Origin: Plotosus lineatus
Lineage: Eukaryota; Chordata; Actinopteri; Siluriformes; Plotosidae
Direction: 5' to 3'
Assembly (NCBI GenBank): GCA_024760905.1
Contig: CM045729.1
Coordinates: forward strand, 1,206,001 to 1,270,000
DNA: 64,000 nucleotides
In this document: positions 18,637 through 33,187 of the stretch, piece after piece
Numbering within the stretch: the stretch's first letter is position 1
How the letters are laid out: every line of letters begins with the position of its first letter
Position numbers and translations under genes: made by a program
The notes under the pieces: generated by a model
What the model saw: only the letters and a program-made list of their open reading frames with translations
Database searches by the model: none
Told to the model about the DNA's origin: nothing

Positions 18637-20287
18637 CTCTGCTACCTCCAGTCCCTGCCTCCTGTCTTTTCCCCAGGGCCACTGTTTCTAAACCATACAA
18701 TGTTGTTGGCCTCAGCACCGTCTTGTACAATTTTCCTTTCATTCTTGCCAATACCCTCCTATCACACATCACACCGGACACTTTTCTCCAACCATTCCAA
18801 CCTGCCTGCACACGCTTCTTGACCTCTTTTCCACACTCTCCATTGCTCTGGATTGTTGAGCATAAGTACTTAAAATCCTCCACCTTTCTTATCTCTGCTC
18901 CCTGTAATCTCACTGTTCCTCTTGGGTCCTTGTCATTCATGCACATGTATTCTGTCTTACTGAGGCTAATCTTCATTCCCCTCCTTTCCAGGGTATACCT
19001 CCACCTCTCTAGATTTTTCTGCACTTGTTCTCTCCTCTCACTACAGATCACAATGTCATCTGCAAACATCATAGTCCATGGGAAATCTTGTCTAACCTCG
19101 TCTGTCAGCCTGTCCATCACCATAGCAAACAAGAAGGGGCTGAGAGCTGACCCTTGATGCAGTCCCACCTGCGCCTTGAACTCTTCTGTCACACTGACAG
19201 CACACCTCACCACTGTCTTACATCTCTCATACATGTCCTGCACCACTCTAACATACTTCTCTACCACTCCAGACTTCCTCATGCAATACCACAGTTCTTC
19301 TCTCGGCACCCTGTCATATGCTTTCTCCAGATCCACAAAGGCACAATGCAGCTCCCTCTGACCTTCTCTGGACTTCTCCATTAACATCCTCAAGGCAAAC
19401 ACTGCATCTGTGGTGCTCTTTCTTGGCATGAAACCAAACTGTTGTTCACAAATGCTGACCTCTGCCCTTAGTCTAGCTTCCAGTATTCTTTCCCATAACT
19501 TCATCGTATGGCTCATCAACTTTATCCCTCTGTAGTTGACACAACTCTGCACGTCTCCCTTGTTCTTAAAAATGGGCACCAGCGCACTTCTCCTCCAGTC
19601 CTCTGGCATCCTCTCACTCTCTAAGACCTTGTTAAATGTTCTTGTCAGAAAATCTACTGCTACCTCTCCTAGACACTTCCATACCTCCACCGGTATGTCA
19701 TCAGGGCCAACTGCCTTTCCATTCTTCATCCTCTTCAATGCCCTCCTCACTTCACCCTTACTAATCTTTGCTACTTCCTGGTCCTCAACAGTCACCTCTT
19801 CTACTCTTTTTTCTCTCTCATTTTCCTCATTCATCAGCTCTTCAAAGTACTCTTTCCATCTTCCCAGCACACTTCTGTCATCAGTCAATACATTTACCTC
19901 TCTGTCCTTTATCAATCTAACTAGCTGCACGTCCTTCCCATCTCTATTGCTCTGCTGTGCCAACCTGTATAAATAATTTTCTCCCTCTTTACTTTCCAAC
20001 CGAGCATACAAGTCATCAAACACGCTCTGTTTAGCCTTTGACACTGCTACCTTTGCCTTACGCTGTGTCTCCCTGTACTCTTGTTTACTCTCTTCGGTCC
20101 TCTCAATGTCCCACTTCTTCTTAGCTATTCTCTTCCTTTGTACACACTCCTGCACTTCCTCATTCCACCACCAAGTCTCCTTATCTACTTTCCTTCCAGA
20201 TGACACACCAAGTATTCTCCTACCTGTCTCCCTGATCACATTAGCTGTAGTTGTCCAGTCATCTGGAAGCACTTCCTGACCACCCAA
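18593..20287 (-). pseudogene. RTE-D reverse transcriptase
   Basis: 564-codon frame: LGGQEVLPDDW linker, ETWWWNEEV, KAVGPDDIPVEVWKCLG, LVPIFKNKGDVQSC, NYRGIKLMSHTMKLW, FGFMPRKSTTDAVFALRM, FVDLEKAYDRVPREELW, LHQGSALSPFLFAMVMDRL and FADDIVICSERRE. All RT core motifs are present. It is lost to frameshift at the KRQEAELEV region. The last 108 residues follow in another frame (18636-18310). Confidence 0.88.
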
Positions 20288-20290
20288 AGC

Positions 20291-21055
20291 CTATTTCAAC
20301 TCCTCCTTGAAGACAACCCGACACTCTTCCTTTTTCAACTTCCACCACTTTGTCTTCTGCTCTGCCTTTGCCTTCTTCACCTTCCTCACCATCAGCATCA
20401 TCCTGCACACCACCATCCTATGCTGTTTGGCAACACTCTCACCCGCTACTACTTTGCAGTCACTGACTTCCTTCAAATTACATCGCCTGCACAAGATGTA
20501 GTCTACCTGTGTGCTCCTACCTCCACTTTCATAAGTCACCCTATGCTCCTCTCTCTTCTGGAAGAAAGTATTCACCACAGCCATTTCCATCCTTTTTGCA
20601 AAATCTACCAACATCTGTCCTTCTGCGTTCCTGTCCTGGATACCAAACCTACCCATCACTTCCTCGTCCCCTCTGTTTCCTGCACCAACATGTCCATTGA
20701 AGTCTGCACCAATGACCACTCTTTCACCTCTGGGGGTACTCTGCATCACTTCATCTAACTCCTTCCAGAATCTCTCCTTCTCTTCTCGCTCACATCCTGT
20801 CTGTGGGGCATAAGCACTAACAACATTGACCATCACACCTTCAATTTCTAACTTGAGACTCATCACTCTGTCTGACACTCTTTTCACTTCTAGAACATTC
20901 CTGACAAACTCCTCCTTCAAGATGACTCCTCCTCCATTTCTCTTCCCATCCACACCATGATAAAACAGTTTAAACCCTGCTCTTATTCTTCTAGCCTTGC
21001 TACCTTTCCACCTGGTCTCCTGAACACACAGTATGTCCACCTTCCTCCTCTGCAT
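20291..21055 (-). pseudogene. RTE-D endonuclease domain
   Basis: 254-codon frame: DILCVQETRWKGSKA, GFKLFYHGVDGKRNG, VVSAYAPQTG, IGADFNGHVGAG (GxDFN active-site motif), VDYILCRR and KQHRMVVCRMML. It is an APE-type endonuclease that would nick the target DNA. It ends at a premature TAG that separates it from the RT frame, which is continuous in better copies. The first ~70 residues sit in another frame at 21308-21000. Confidence 0.85.
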
Positions 21056-21420
21056 CTGTCAGCCGCTCTCTACCTTTTCCTGCCATAGTTCCAACATTCA
21101 AAGTCCCTACTTTCAGTCCTAGACTCATGCCGTTCCTCTTCTCTCTCTGGCAACGGACACACCTCCCGCCTCTCGTTCTTCGACGTCTTCGACCAACAGT
21201 AGTGCAATTTCCATCAGCACCCTGTTGATTGACAGCACTGATGGCGGTCGTTGTTAACCCGGGCCTCGACCGATCCGGTATGGGGGTAATACTTCTGATT
21301 TGCATCATAAAAGTTTGGCATTGGTTTTACTTCGGATGCCCTTCATGACACAACCCTCTGCATTCCTCCGGGCTTGGGACCGGCATAAGGGGGAGAGACA
21401 CTGGTTCGCGGGGCTGCATT

Positions 21421-23549
<2,129 letters not shown>

Positions 23550-23561
23550 ACACTTTCACAA

Positions 23562-23899
23562 AGGGGAAGTGGTGGTCTAGTGGTATAAAGCGCCGGATCG
23601 CTGATCCAAAGGTTCTGGGTTCGAGTCCCACTCTCCACAAGGTTGTCACTGCCCCCGTGCAGCTAACTGGGTTATCAAAGGCCAGCCATGTCTCTCCCTG
23701 TCTATGGTGAGAGGCATGTAAAAGAACCAGTGCTGACTTTCGACAAGAGTAGGCTGCAAAGCCGTCAGCGTGTTTCCGCCCTGCGATGGCCTGGCGAGCT
23801 GTCCAGGGTGTACTCTGCCCTCGCCCTGAGTTGGCTGGGATGGGCACCAGCCTCCCCGTGACCCTAATTCAGATGAAGCGGTTACAGAAAATGAACTGA
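23562..23899 (+). mobile_element. SINE with SINE-A head and SINE-B tail
   Basis: Exact 12-bp flanking duplication ACACTTTCACAA (23550-23561, 23900-23911). The head is GTGGTCTAGTGGTATAAAGCG and GGGTTCGAGTCCC, with the core GCAGCTAACTGGGTTATCAA and AGTAGGCTGCAAAGCCGTCA as in SINE-A. The tail is CGATGGCCTGGCGAGCTGTC...GATGAAGCGGTTACAGAAAATGAA as in SINE-B. The head is tRNA-like, so pol III transcription is inferred. Confidence 0.8.
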
Positions 23900-23911
23900 A
23901 CACTTTCACAA

Positions 23912-24716
23912 GCAAAGAAGTCAATGTGTAAAGTTTTAGTTGAGTTTTTTTATTTTTTAATGGACAACCTGAGATTCTCTATAATAAATTTCCTTGCCTT
24001 CAAAATGTAAGCAAAATTGCTCTTCTGTGGTAATTCCCTTTAGCCAAGTCTTAACTTGTCTTGCATTCTCAGTTATTCGAGGTCAAATTGTGATGGTGTT
24101 GGCACATGTATCCTTTCTTCTGACACACTTTGCAGAACATATGGTGTACTTCTGTACAACAGAATGCTTTTCAGTTTAGATGATAAAATGTAGTTTAAAA
24201 ATGTAGTTTCCCTCTGGGATTAATAAAGTATCTACCTGTCCATCTATATTTCCATCCATCAATCTATCTGTGTACCTTTCAGTGTAATGAGTAGTACCTT
24301 AAATTTAATTATGTGCCTAACCGGCAACCAACGTGACTGTTCATACAACGAGGCAGATTGTGCACCAGATTATATATGAGCAGGTCTTCATGAGGTCCAG
24401 CTGGCAGCTACAGATTTGTTTTGGAGATAATCACAACAGAAGTTGAACGATTATCAGAGAAAATTAATCAGAACAAAAGGAGGTCTAAGTAAAGGTGTAC
24501 CACTATTTTTATCTATCCGACGCTACCAAAATCAAATACTCTCGCCTTTAATACCAGTTTTAAAGGATAAGCTGACATAGCCTTCATGTTTCTTTCTGCA
24601 AGCAATTGCTCCTCAGGAAGTCATAATGAGTGATGAATGAATTCCGATGGTCTGTGATTACAGACAAGCAGAGAGGGACTTGTTACAAGTGAAGTATCAG
24701 AGATTAAGAGAGACAA
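23912..24716. other. non-coding; one LINE tail scrap
   Basis: At 24205-24240 TTTCCCTCTGGGATTAATAAAGTATCTACC resembles the 3' tail of the LINE-N type. Otherwise nothing recognised. Confidence 0.4.
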
Positions 24717-24735
24717 AGATAGATAGATAGGTAGC

Positions 24736-24807
<72 letters not shown>

Positions 24808-24827
24808 GAGAGAGATAGAGAGAGAAG

Positions 24828-24873
<46 letters not shown>

Positions 24874-24875
24874 AA
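24717..24875. repeat. (GATA)n(GA)n microsatellite
   Basis: About 90 bp of GATA units passing into GA/GAGAGATA. Confidence 0.97.
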
Positions 24876-25149
24876 AGCCTCCACTAAGCTTGTTTATTAA
24901 TTGAGAGACATTGAATTGCTCTGCTGCAAGTGAAGCATCAATACCAGTAAAAGTGATAATAACACCATCAATAAAGTGGCTTTGTGAGCTCCAGACAGAT
25001 GCTCTCATTGTTTCAGATGGATTCTATAAAAGAGTCAGAACATACAATTATTTCCACAACATCAGTGGAAAAAGGGGTCTGAGCACCAATCCTTGAGGAA
25101 CACCTTAAGTAACAGGATTTATTTGTTATCATAAATATAAAATAAAAGC
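24876..25149. other. no recognised feature
   Basis: Non-repetitive sequence without recognised gene. Confidence 0.5.
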
Positions 25150-25371
25150 TCAATGGGAAAAACATAAAAACAGCAGTGTAAAAGTGTTCAGCAGCTTAAA
25201 CTCAATCCACATGTCACTGAGGCCACTGAGATAACCAGTAAAAAGTTCCAAACATCTCATAGGTGAGACTGGCATGCCTTCCATACAGATATCCATTTCA
25301 CGCATGGTGAACTTGAAATCTTCTGAGTAAACTAACATTAATTCCATGTGGTCTGTGCTGTCGAGAGTAGC
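25150..25371 (-). other. possible host exon, weak
   Basis: The minus strand has TGATGGTTTATTTCAG followed by an open frame of about 73 codons that includes FKFTMREMDICMEGMPVSPM and LELFTGYLSGLSDMW. The amino-acid mix looks protein-like and matches none of the repeats here. The pyrimidine tract is weak, no donor was identified, and I do not recognise the protein. It may be chance or an unrecognised transposon. Confidence 0.15.
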
Positions 25372-25600
25372 ACCCCCTGAAATAAACCATCACTGCTGTC
25401 TCTACAAGGCCTGTGGTTCTGACACTGATCATCTGTAGGTGGGCATGTGAACATAAGATGAGATGGAGGCAACAAAAAACTCTTCTCCAATTCTACAGTA
25501 CACATTTTAAAGAAAAAACAGGAGCAGACATAGCATGACATTATTAAAGGATGAATTGGAGGCGTGTTCACCTGGAGCACCTCATGGAAATTAAAAAAAA

Positions 25601-25714
<114 letters not shown>

Positions 25715-25762
25715 GGTGTTGTAATAGCATGAGATGATGAGATGATTGAATCTCTGTGGTAC

Positions 25763-25763
25763 G

Positions 25764-25826
<63 letters not shown>
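25763..25826. repeat. (GT)n microsatellite
   Basis: About 30 GT units. Confidence 0.97.
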
Positions 25827-25827
<1 letters not shown>

Positions 25828-25893
25828 TTATGGAAAGGAGACTGTGATTCATTCATTTTCCCGAATATCAAATAAGGAAATGATGTAACAAGG

Positions 25894-25999
<106 letters not shown>

Positions 26000-27063
26000 T
26001 GGGTGATACACTTGAACAGGGATTGATGGGAATAATATATAAGGCTAATTTGTTGGTAATGTTAATTTTTATTTGCAAACATAGTAAGACTAGGTCAGTG
26101 AGGTCATATCTGAGATTTTCCAGAATGTTCTCTGATCGCTCTTCTATCATTATTTAATGACTCCATGCTTAGTGACTCCCTGTTCACAAACTGAAGTAGT
26201 GGACGCTGTGAAATGTGGATAAAAACACTTCAAAATTCCTACAGATCCGCTAGCGAGTGAAAGAGCTGAGACAAATTTTTCATGCTCCTCAAGGAATCAC
26301 TTCGACAGTTATTCCAGTTATCCTTTAAAGTTAAATAAATAATAAATCAAATCCTGAGTGAGCTCTATCATGACCGGCACTGTGTATTAGAGTGCTCTGT
26401 GAGCTGCAGGCTGTGTATCACTGTCTGATCCCACTCAGCTCATACAGGAGTGTGGGTGGGTGGATGGTACTGACGCTGAGGTTGAACATAGGAGAAAAGT
26501 ACCTTCCAGACTCAGCTGTAAAAATCTCATCCAAGCAAGAAGCTCACTGAGCTCTGAGAAGGGTGATGATGATGGACACGGGCTTCCCTGCTGCACCCTT
26601 GGAAGATTCTGACAGATTGTCCACACGAGCGGAATGATTATATGCTGAAAAGCTACATACATTTACTGTTATACAGTCTTATTGTACAGATGTATTTACA
26701 GTATTTAGTTTAGTTAGTAATAGCTTGAAAGTGAAATGTAAGGAGTTCCTCCCAAACCCTTCAGTCACACTAAAAATGTATTTTCAGGTGTTTTTAATTT
26801 ACATCTGGAAAGTTTCAATCTACAAAATGCTGTTGACAGTTTGAAAAGGCAATCTGTACTATGTATAGTTTGTTGTAATCTAGTAAGAATGGGCCGATAA
26901 AATTAATTTATTTACATTTCCAGTGGTACCTTGACTTACGAGTGTCGTTTCTGATGACTTTGATGATGCAAGCTTCGATCCCACCTAAAATCTGCCACAT
27001 CGAATGAGCAAAATTTTGATTTATGAGCTCTGCTGGGGAACTGGCTTTTCCGGGCCGATTAGC

Positions 27064-27067
<4 letters not shown>
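26000..27067. other. non-coding, no recognised gene
   Basis: Short frames only. At 26932 a GTGGTACCTTGACTTACGA terminus shared with 22552. Confidence 0.45.

Positions 27068-27102
<35 letters not shown>
27068..27102. repeat. (TA)n upstream of RTE-E
   Basis: About 17 TA units ending at the truncated 5' end of RTE-E. Confidence 0.97.
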
Positions 27103-27109
<7 letters not shown>

Positions 27110-27774
27110 ACATGTGTGTGAACGACAAGGACCCAAGAGGAACGGTGAGGTTACAGGGTGCAGAGATAAAGAAGGTGGAGGATTTTAAGTACTTAGGCTC
27201 AACAATCCAGACCAATGGAGAGAGTGGAAAAGAGGTGAAGAAGCGCGTGCAGGCAGGTTGGAATGGATGGAGAAAAGTGACCGGTGTGATGTGTGATAAG
27301 AGAGTATTGGCAAGAATGAAGGCAAAAGTACAAGACGGTGATGAGGGCAGCGATGTTGTATGGTTTAGAAACAGTGGCCCTGGGGAAAAGACAGGAGGCA
27401 GAGCTGGAGGTAGCAGAGATGAAAATGTTGAGGTTCTCTTTGGGAGTAACGAGGATGGATAGGATCAGGAATGAGTCCATCAGAGGGACAGCACATGTTA
27501 GATATTTTGGAGACAAAGTCAGAGAGGCTAGATTGAGATGGTTTGGACATGTACAGAGGAGGGATGGTGAGTATATTGGTAGTAGGATGCTAAGGTTGGA
27601 ACTACCAGGCAGAAGGCCAAGAGGAAGACCAAATAGAAGATTTATGGATGCAGTGAAGGTGGACATGAAGGTCGTTGGAGTAACAGTAGAAGATGCAGAG
27701 GATAGGGAGAGATGGAGGCAGATCATTTGCTGTGGCGACCCCTGAAGGGAACAGCCGAAAGGAAGGGAAGAAGA
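27103..27774 (+). mobile_element. RTE copy E, 5' truncated, 672 bp
   Basis: Starts at the TEYMCVNDKDPRGT region of RT and ends with the RTE 3' terminus (GTGGCGACCCCTGAAGGG). Two overlapping frames (27004-27462 and 27338-27745) show one frameshift near 27330 (KAKVQDGDEG against the expected KVYKTVMR). Bounded by (TA)n on both sides. Confidence 0.92.
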
Positions 27775-27922
<148 letters not shown>

Positions 27923-28044
27923 GCAGCCATGAGGTGGGGGCACTAACCAGTGTCTCTCCCCTCATGCCCGTCCCAAGCCCGGAGAAATGCAGAGGGTTGT
28001 GTCAGGAAGGGCATCCGACGTAAAACCAATGCCAATTACTTAAA

Positions 28045-29016
28045 ATGCAAATCAAAAGTATTACCTCCATACCGGATCGGTCGAGGCCCGGATTAACAAC
28101 GACCGCCATCAGTGCTGTCAATCAACAGGGTGCTGATGGAAATTGGACTACTGTTGGTCGAAGACGTCGAAGAAGGAGAGGTGGGAGGCGTGTCCGTAGG
28201 CAGAGAGAGAAGATGAAAGGCATGAGTCTAGGACTGAGAGTGGGGACTTTGAATGTTGGAACTATGCACAGAAAAGGTAGAGAGCTGGTTGACATGATGC
28301 AGAGGAGGAAGGTGGACATACTGTGTGTTCAGGAGACCAGGTGGAAAGGTAGCAAAGCTAAAAGCTTAGGAGCAGGGTTTAAGCTATTTTATCACGGTGT
28401 GGATGGGAAGAGAAATGGAGTCGGAGTCATCTTGAAGGAGGAGTTTGTCAGGAATGTTCTAAAAGTGAAAAGAGTGTCAGACAGAGTGATGAATCTCAAG
28501 TTAGAAATTGAAGGTGTAATGCTCAATGTTGTTAGTGCTTATGCCCCACAGGCAGGATGTGAGCTAGAAGAGAAGGAGAGATTCTGGAGTGACTTAGATG
28601 AAGTGATGCAGAGTACCCCCAGAGGTGAAAGAGTGGTCATAGGTGCAGACTTCAATGGACATGTTGGGGCAGGCAACAGAGGGGACGAGGAAGTGATGGG
28701 CAGGTTTGGTATCCAGGACAGGAACACAGAAGGACAGATGTTGATAGATTTTGCAAAAAGGATGGAAATGGCTGTGGTGAATACTTTCTTTGAGAAGAAA
28801 CAGGAGCATAGGGTGACTTATGAAAGCGGAGGTAGGCGCACACAGGTAGACTACATCTTGTGTAGGCGATGTAATTTGAAGGAAGTCAGTGACTGCAAAG
28901 TCATAGTGGGTGAGACCGTTGCCAAACAGCATAGGATGGTGGTGTGCAGGATGACTCTGATGGTGAGAAAGGTGAAAAGGCAAAGGCAGAGCAGAAGACA
29001 AAGTGGTGGAAGCTGA
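28045..29016 (+). pseudogene. RTE-F endonuclease domain
   Basis: 323-codon frame with VGTLNVGTM, DILCVQETRWKGSK, VVSAYAPQAGCE, VIGADFNGHVGAGNRGD, TQVDYILCRRCNLKEVSDC and KQHRMVVCRM. It is a complete APE-type endonuclease with the N-terminal ~60 residues in frame, unlike copy D. Frameshift at KVKRQRQ ends it. Confidence 0.88.
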
Positions 29017-29876
29017 AAAGGAAGAGTGTCGTGTTGTCTTCAAGGAGGAGTTGAAACAGGCTTTGGGTGGCCAGGAAGTGCTTCCAAATGACTGGACAAC
29101 CACAGCAAATGTGATCAGGGACACAGGTAGGAGAGTACTTGGTGTGTCCTCTGGAAGGAAAGTAGATAAGGAGACTTGGTGGTGGAATGAGGAAGTGCAG
29201 GAGTGTGTACAAAGGAAGAGGTTAGCCAAGAAGAAGTGGGACATTGAGAGGACCGAAGAGAGTAAACAGGAGTACAGGGAGACACAGCGTAAGGCGAAAG
29301 TAGCAGTGGCTAAGGCCAAACAGAGGGCATATGATGACTTGTATGATAGGTTGGATAGTAAACAGGAGAAAATGATCTATACAGGTTGGCACAGCAGAGA
29401 AATAGAGATGGAAAGGACGTGCAGCAAGTTAGATTGATAAAGGACAGAGAGGGAACTCTATTGACTGATGACAGAAGTGTGCTGGGAAGATGGAAAGAGT
29501 ACTTTGAAGAGCTGATGAATGAGGAAAATGAGAGAGAAAAAGAGTAGAAGAGGTAACCATTGAGGGGCAGGATGTAGCAAAGATCAGTAAGGGTGAAGTG
29601 AGAAGGGCATTGAAGAGGATGAAGAATGGAAAGGCAGTTGGTCCTGATGATATACCTGTGGAGGTATGGAAGTGTCTAGGAGAGGTAGCAGTAGATTTTC
29701 TGACAAGAACATTCAACACGGTACTAGAGAGTGAGCAGATGCCGGAGGAGTGGAGGAGAAGTGTGCTGGTGCCCATTTTTAAGAACAAAGGGAGACGTGC
29801 AGAGTTGCAGCAACTACAGAGGGATAAAGTTGATGAGCCATACGATGAAGTTATGGGAAAGAATAGTGGAAGCTAG
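29003..29876 (+). pseudogene. RTE-F linker and RT fingers, frame-broken
   Basis: 29003-29437 has LGGQEVLPNDW and ETWWWNEEVQECVQ. 29598-29876 has KAVGPDDIPVEVWKCLG and LVPIFKNKG. Between them are a frameshift near 29370-29430 and a one-base loss in the AGAGAGAAAAAGAGTAG stretch at about 29540. Confidence 0.82.
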
Positions 29877-31037
29877 ACTAAGGGCAGAGGTCAGCATTTG
29901 TGAACAACAGTTTGGTTTCATGCCAAGAAAGAGCACCACAGATGCAATGTTTGCCTTGAGGATGTTAATAGAGAAGTACAGAGAAGGTCAGAGGGAGCTA
30001 CATTGTGCCTTTGTGGATCTGGAAAAAGCATATGACAGGGTGCCAAGAGAAGAACTGTGGTATTGCATGAGGAAGTCTGGAGTGGCAGAGAAGTATGTTC
30101 GAGTGGTGCAGGACATGTATGAGAGATGTAAGACAGTGGTGAGGTGTGCTGTCGGTGTGACCGACGAATTCAAGGTGGAGGTGGGACTGCATCAAGGGTC
30201 AGCTCTCAGCCCCTTCTTGTTTGCTATGGTGATGGACAGGCTGACAGACGAGGTGAGACAAGAATCTCCATGGACTATGATGTTTGCAGATGACATCGTG
30301 ATCTGTAGTGATAGCAGAGAACAAGTGCAGGAAAATCTCGAGAGGTGGAGGTATGCCCTGGAAAGGAGAGGAATGAAGGTTAGCCTCAGAAAATCAGAAT
30401 ACATGTGTGTGAAAGAGAAGGACCCAGGAGGAACGGTGATGTTACAGGGAGCAGAGATAACGAAGGTGGAGGATTTTAAGTACTTAGGCTCAACAATCCA
30501 GAGCAATGGAGAGTGTGGAAAAGAGGTGAAGAAGCGTGTGCAGGCAGGCTGGAATGGTTGGAGAAAAGTATCCGGTGTGATGTGCGATAGGAGAGTGTCA
30601 GCAAGAATGAAGGGAAAAGTGTACAAGATGGTGGTGAGGCCAGCGATGTTGTATGGCTTAGAAACAGTGGCGCTGAGGAAAAGGGAGGAGGCAGAGCTGG
30701 AGGTAGCGGAGATGAAAATGTTGAGGTTCTCCTGGGAGTAACGAGGATGGATAGGATCAGAAATGAGTATATCAGAGGGACAGCCCACGTAAGATGTTTT
30801 GGAGACAAAGTCAGAGAGGCTAGATTGAGATGGTTTGGACATGTACAGAGGAGGGATAGTGAGTATATTGGCAGTAGGATGCTGAGGTTGGAACTACCAG
30901 GCAGAAGGCCTCGAGGAAGACCGAAGAAGAGATTTATGGATGTGGTGAAGGAAGACATGAAGGTTGTTGGAGTCAGAAAAGAAGATGCGGAGGACAGGGT
31001 GAGGTGGAGGTGGATGATTTGCTGTGGCGACCCCTGA
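29731..31037 (+). pseudogene. RTE-F RT core and C-terminus
   Basis: 29731-30741 has NYRGIKLMSHTMKLW, FGFMPRKSTTDAMFALRM, FVDLEKAYDRVPREELW, LHQGSALSPFLFAMVMDRL and FADDIVICSDSRE. A frameshift at 30735 (FSWE instead of FSLGV) precedes 30747-31037, which carries the C-terminal GHVQRRDSEYIG and CCGDP end. Confidence 0.88.
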
Positions 31038-31076
31038 AGGGAGCAGCCGAAAGTAAAAGAAGAAGAAGAAGAAGAA

Positions 31077-31113
31077 TATATATATATATATACACATACA
31101 CATATATATATAT

Positions 31114-31164
<51 letters not shown>

Positions 31165-31168
31165 TTTT
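31077..31168. repeat. (TA)n with CACATA variants, then T run
   Basis: TA/CACATA mixture followed by about 22 T, immediately 3' of RTE-F. Confidence 0.95.
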
Positions 31169-31998
31169 CCCCAAGCGTACTGGCGAACTCTGAAGCCACA
31201 TCAGGGTCCCTGAGTCGGCTTACGTCAAATCGCATTTGACGAGCCAGGGCTTTCTCAGGGCGCCTGAAGCAGATCTTCAGAGTCGCCACCAGAAGCCTGT
31301 CATCTCCCGAGAATAGCTGAGCACTTCTGAAGACATGGCAGTTCTGGACCAGCCGCCAGCGACTACCTACAAGAACATGGTTGATCTCCTTCCTAGTGAC
31401 GCCGTCATTGGAGTACAAAGTCCAGCGTCGTGGATCCGATCTCTGGAACCACGAGCCAGCAATCCTTAAGCTCCAACTTTTTGCGAAGTCAAGAAGCATT
31501 AAGGTGCTTTCATCGCAGCGTCCAGAGCCATGGGGACTGACACATGCTTCGTAGCCATCCTGGTTAGTGCCAGTGGTCACATTGAAGTCCCCCAGTATGA
31601 TCAGGGTGTCCCTTCCTGGAACCCCCGACACCACCGAGTTGAGCTGGTCATAGAAGGTTTCCTTCGTGACTTCAATCACTTACCCTGGTCGGAGCGTACA
31701 CTGTGACGATAGAGAGCGTCCCCACTTTGTGAGTCACCCTCAGTCGCATAATATGCTCGTTGACCGGGACCACCTCCGATACCAAAGGAGCCAATCGATC
31801 AGCGACGGCAACTCCTTGAGTGTGAAGACCATCGGCCCAGCCAGACCAGTAGTAGGTGTACCCACCGACACCTGTCTCGTCGACCCAGGCCTCCGCACCT
31901 AAGAGAGGGCCACAATGCCAACGCCAAGCAGACTAAGCTCCCTTGATACCAGAGGCAGGTGAGAGTTGTCCCGCAGGGAAGTCATGTTCCATGCTCCG
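31169..31998 (-). mobile_element. LINE-X second copy, endonuclease part
   Basis: Minus-strand frame (part of 31679-30894) with KETFYDQLNSVVSGVPGRD, IILGDFNVTTGTNQDGYEAC, LRIAGSWFQRSDPRRWTLYS, KEINHVLVGSRW and VATLKICFRRPEKALAR. Upstream to 31998 the N-terminus VGAWNMTSLRDN and VSRELSLLGVGIVALS can be read. Same family as 8205-9938 but with the GDFN box intact. It lacks RT. Confidence 0.8.
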
Positions 31999-32002
31999 AC
32001 CC

Positions 32003-32099
32003 GATATATCTTCTTCTTCTTCTTGTCCTTTCGGCTTTTCCCTTCAGGGTCACCACAGCAAATCATCTTCCAGCACTTTATCCTCTGCATCTTTGACAT
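32003..32099 (-). mobile_element. RTE copy G, 3' end scrap
   Basis: About 95 bp of RTE 3' end with its GAA-repeat tail, abutting LINE-X copy 2. Homology ends near 32099. Confidence 0.8.
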
Positions 32100-32131
32100 C
32101 TATTTCTCTTTACATATTTGCTCCTATTTCT

Positions 32132-32657
<526 letters not shown>

Positions 32658-32710
<53 letters not shown>
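32658..32710. repeat. (GT)n microsatellite
   Basis: About 26 GT units. Confidence 0.97.
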
Positions 32711-32712
<2 letters not shown>

Positions 32713-32880
32713 CATTCATTCAACGTCTAAGCCAATTAATCCGAAATAAAACAGTGATATCCTTGCGCCAATCTCAGCCAACTTTGGCCAGGGCACACCC
32801 TGGATAGCTTACTAGGCCATCACTGGTTGTGTGAGTGTTGGCCCCTTGAAGGCCGAGCAAGGTGTCCAGGATGTCCAGCT
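32711..32880 (-). mobile_element. SINE-B 3' part, minus strand
   Basis: The minus strand has GTGATGGCCTAGTAAGCTAT, CCAGGGTGTGCCCTGG and AGTTGGCTGAGATTGG, ending with TTGAATGAATG. These are the SINE-B tail modules. Confidence 0.55.
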
Positions 32881-33178
32881 GTGATGGGCACTGGAATCAG
32901 CATGATTTTAGTTTGATTCTAAGTGTGAGAGTTTCTGTGTGCAGTTTGCTTGTTCTCTCCGTGCTTGCATGGGTTTCCTCTGAGTAACTCTGGTTTCTTC
33001 CCACAGTCTAAACATATGTACAGTAGGCTAATTAGGTGTGTGTGTGTGTGTGTGTGTGTGCCCCCACCCCCACCCCGGTGTTAATAGTTCTTTGAGTGTA
33101 CCCCACCCATGAGTCGCTGAGATGGGCACCAGCCTCCCTGAGACCGTACTTAGGATGAATCGATTCAGAAAATTACTG
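32881..33178 (+). mobile_element. SINE-B, plus strand, head degraded
   Basis: Modules TGTGTGCAGTTTGCTTGTTC, GCTTGCATGGGTTTCCTC, AACTCTGGTTTCTTCCCACA, GT run (33037-33060), then GATGGGCACCAGCCTCCC and GATGAATCGATTCAGAAAAT. It meets the previous copy tail-away, forming an inverted pair. Confidence 0.55.
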
Positions 33179-33187
33179 ATTTAATAT

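Larger units (their letters stand above)
18275..21420 (-). mobile_element. RTE copy D, near full length (3.15 kb)
   Basis: 5' UTR from about 21420 (GCATAAGGGGGAGAG-type, GGAAGGGCATCC-like), endonuclease, RT and 3' end with AAG-rich tail at 18275. Few lesions: a deletion near 21055 at the endonuclease start, a TAG at 20288-20290 (Gln codon in other copies) and a one-base loss near 18645. Confidence 0.92.

Noticed and set aside
23572..23640. Possible tRNA gene
   Set aside because: It is the head of a SINE with a 12-bp target duplication.
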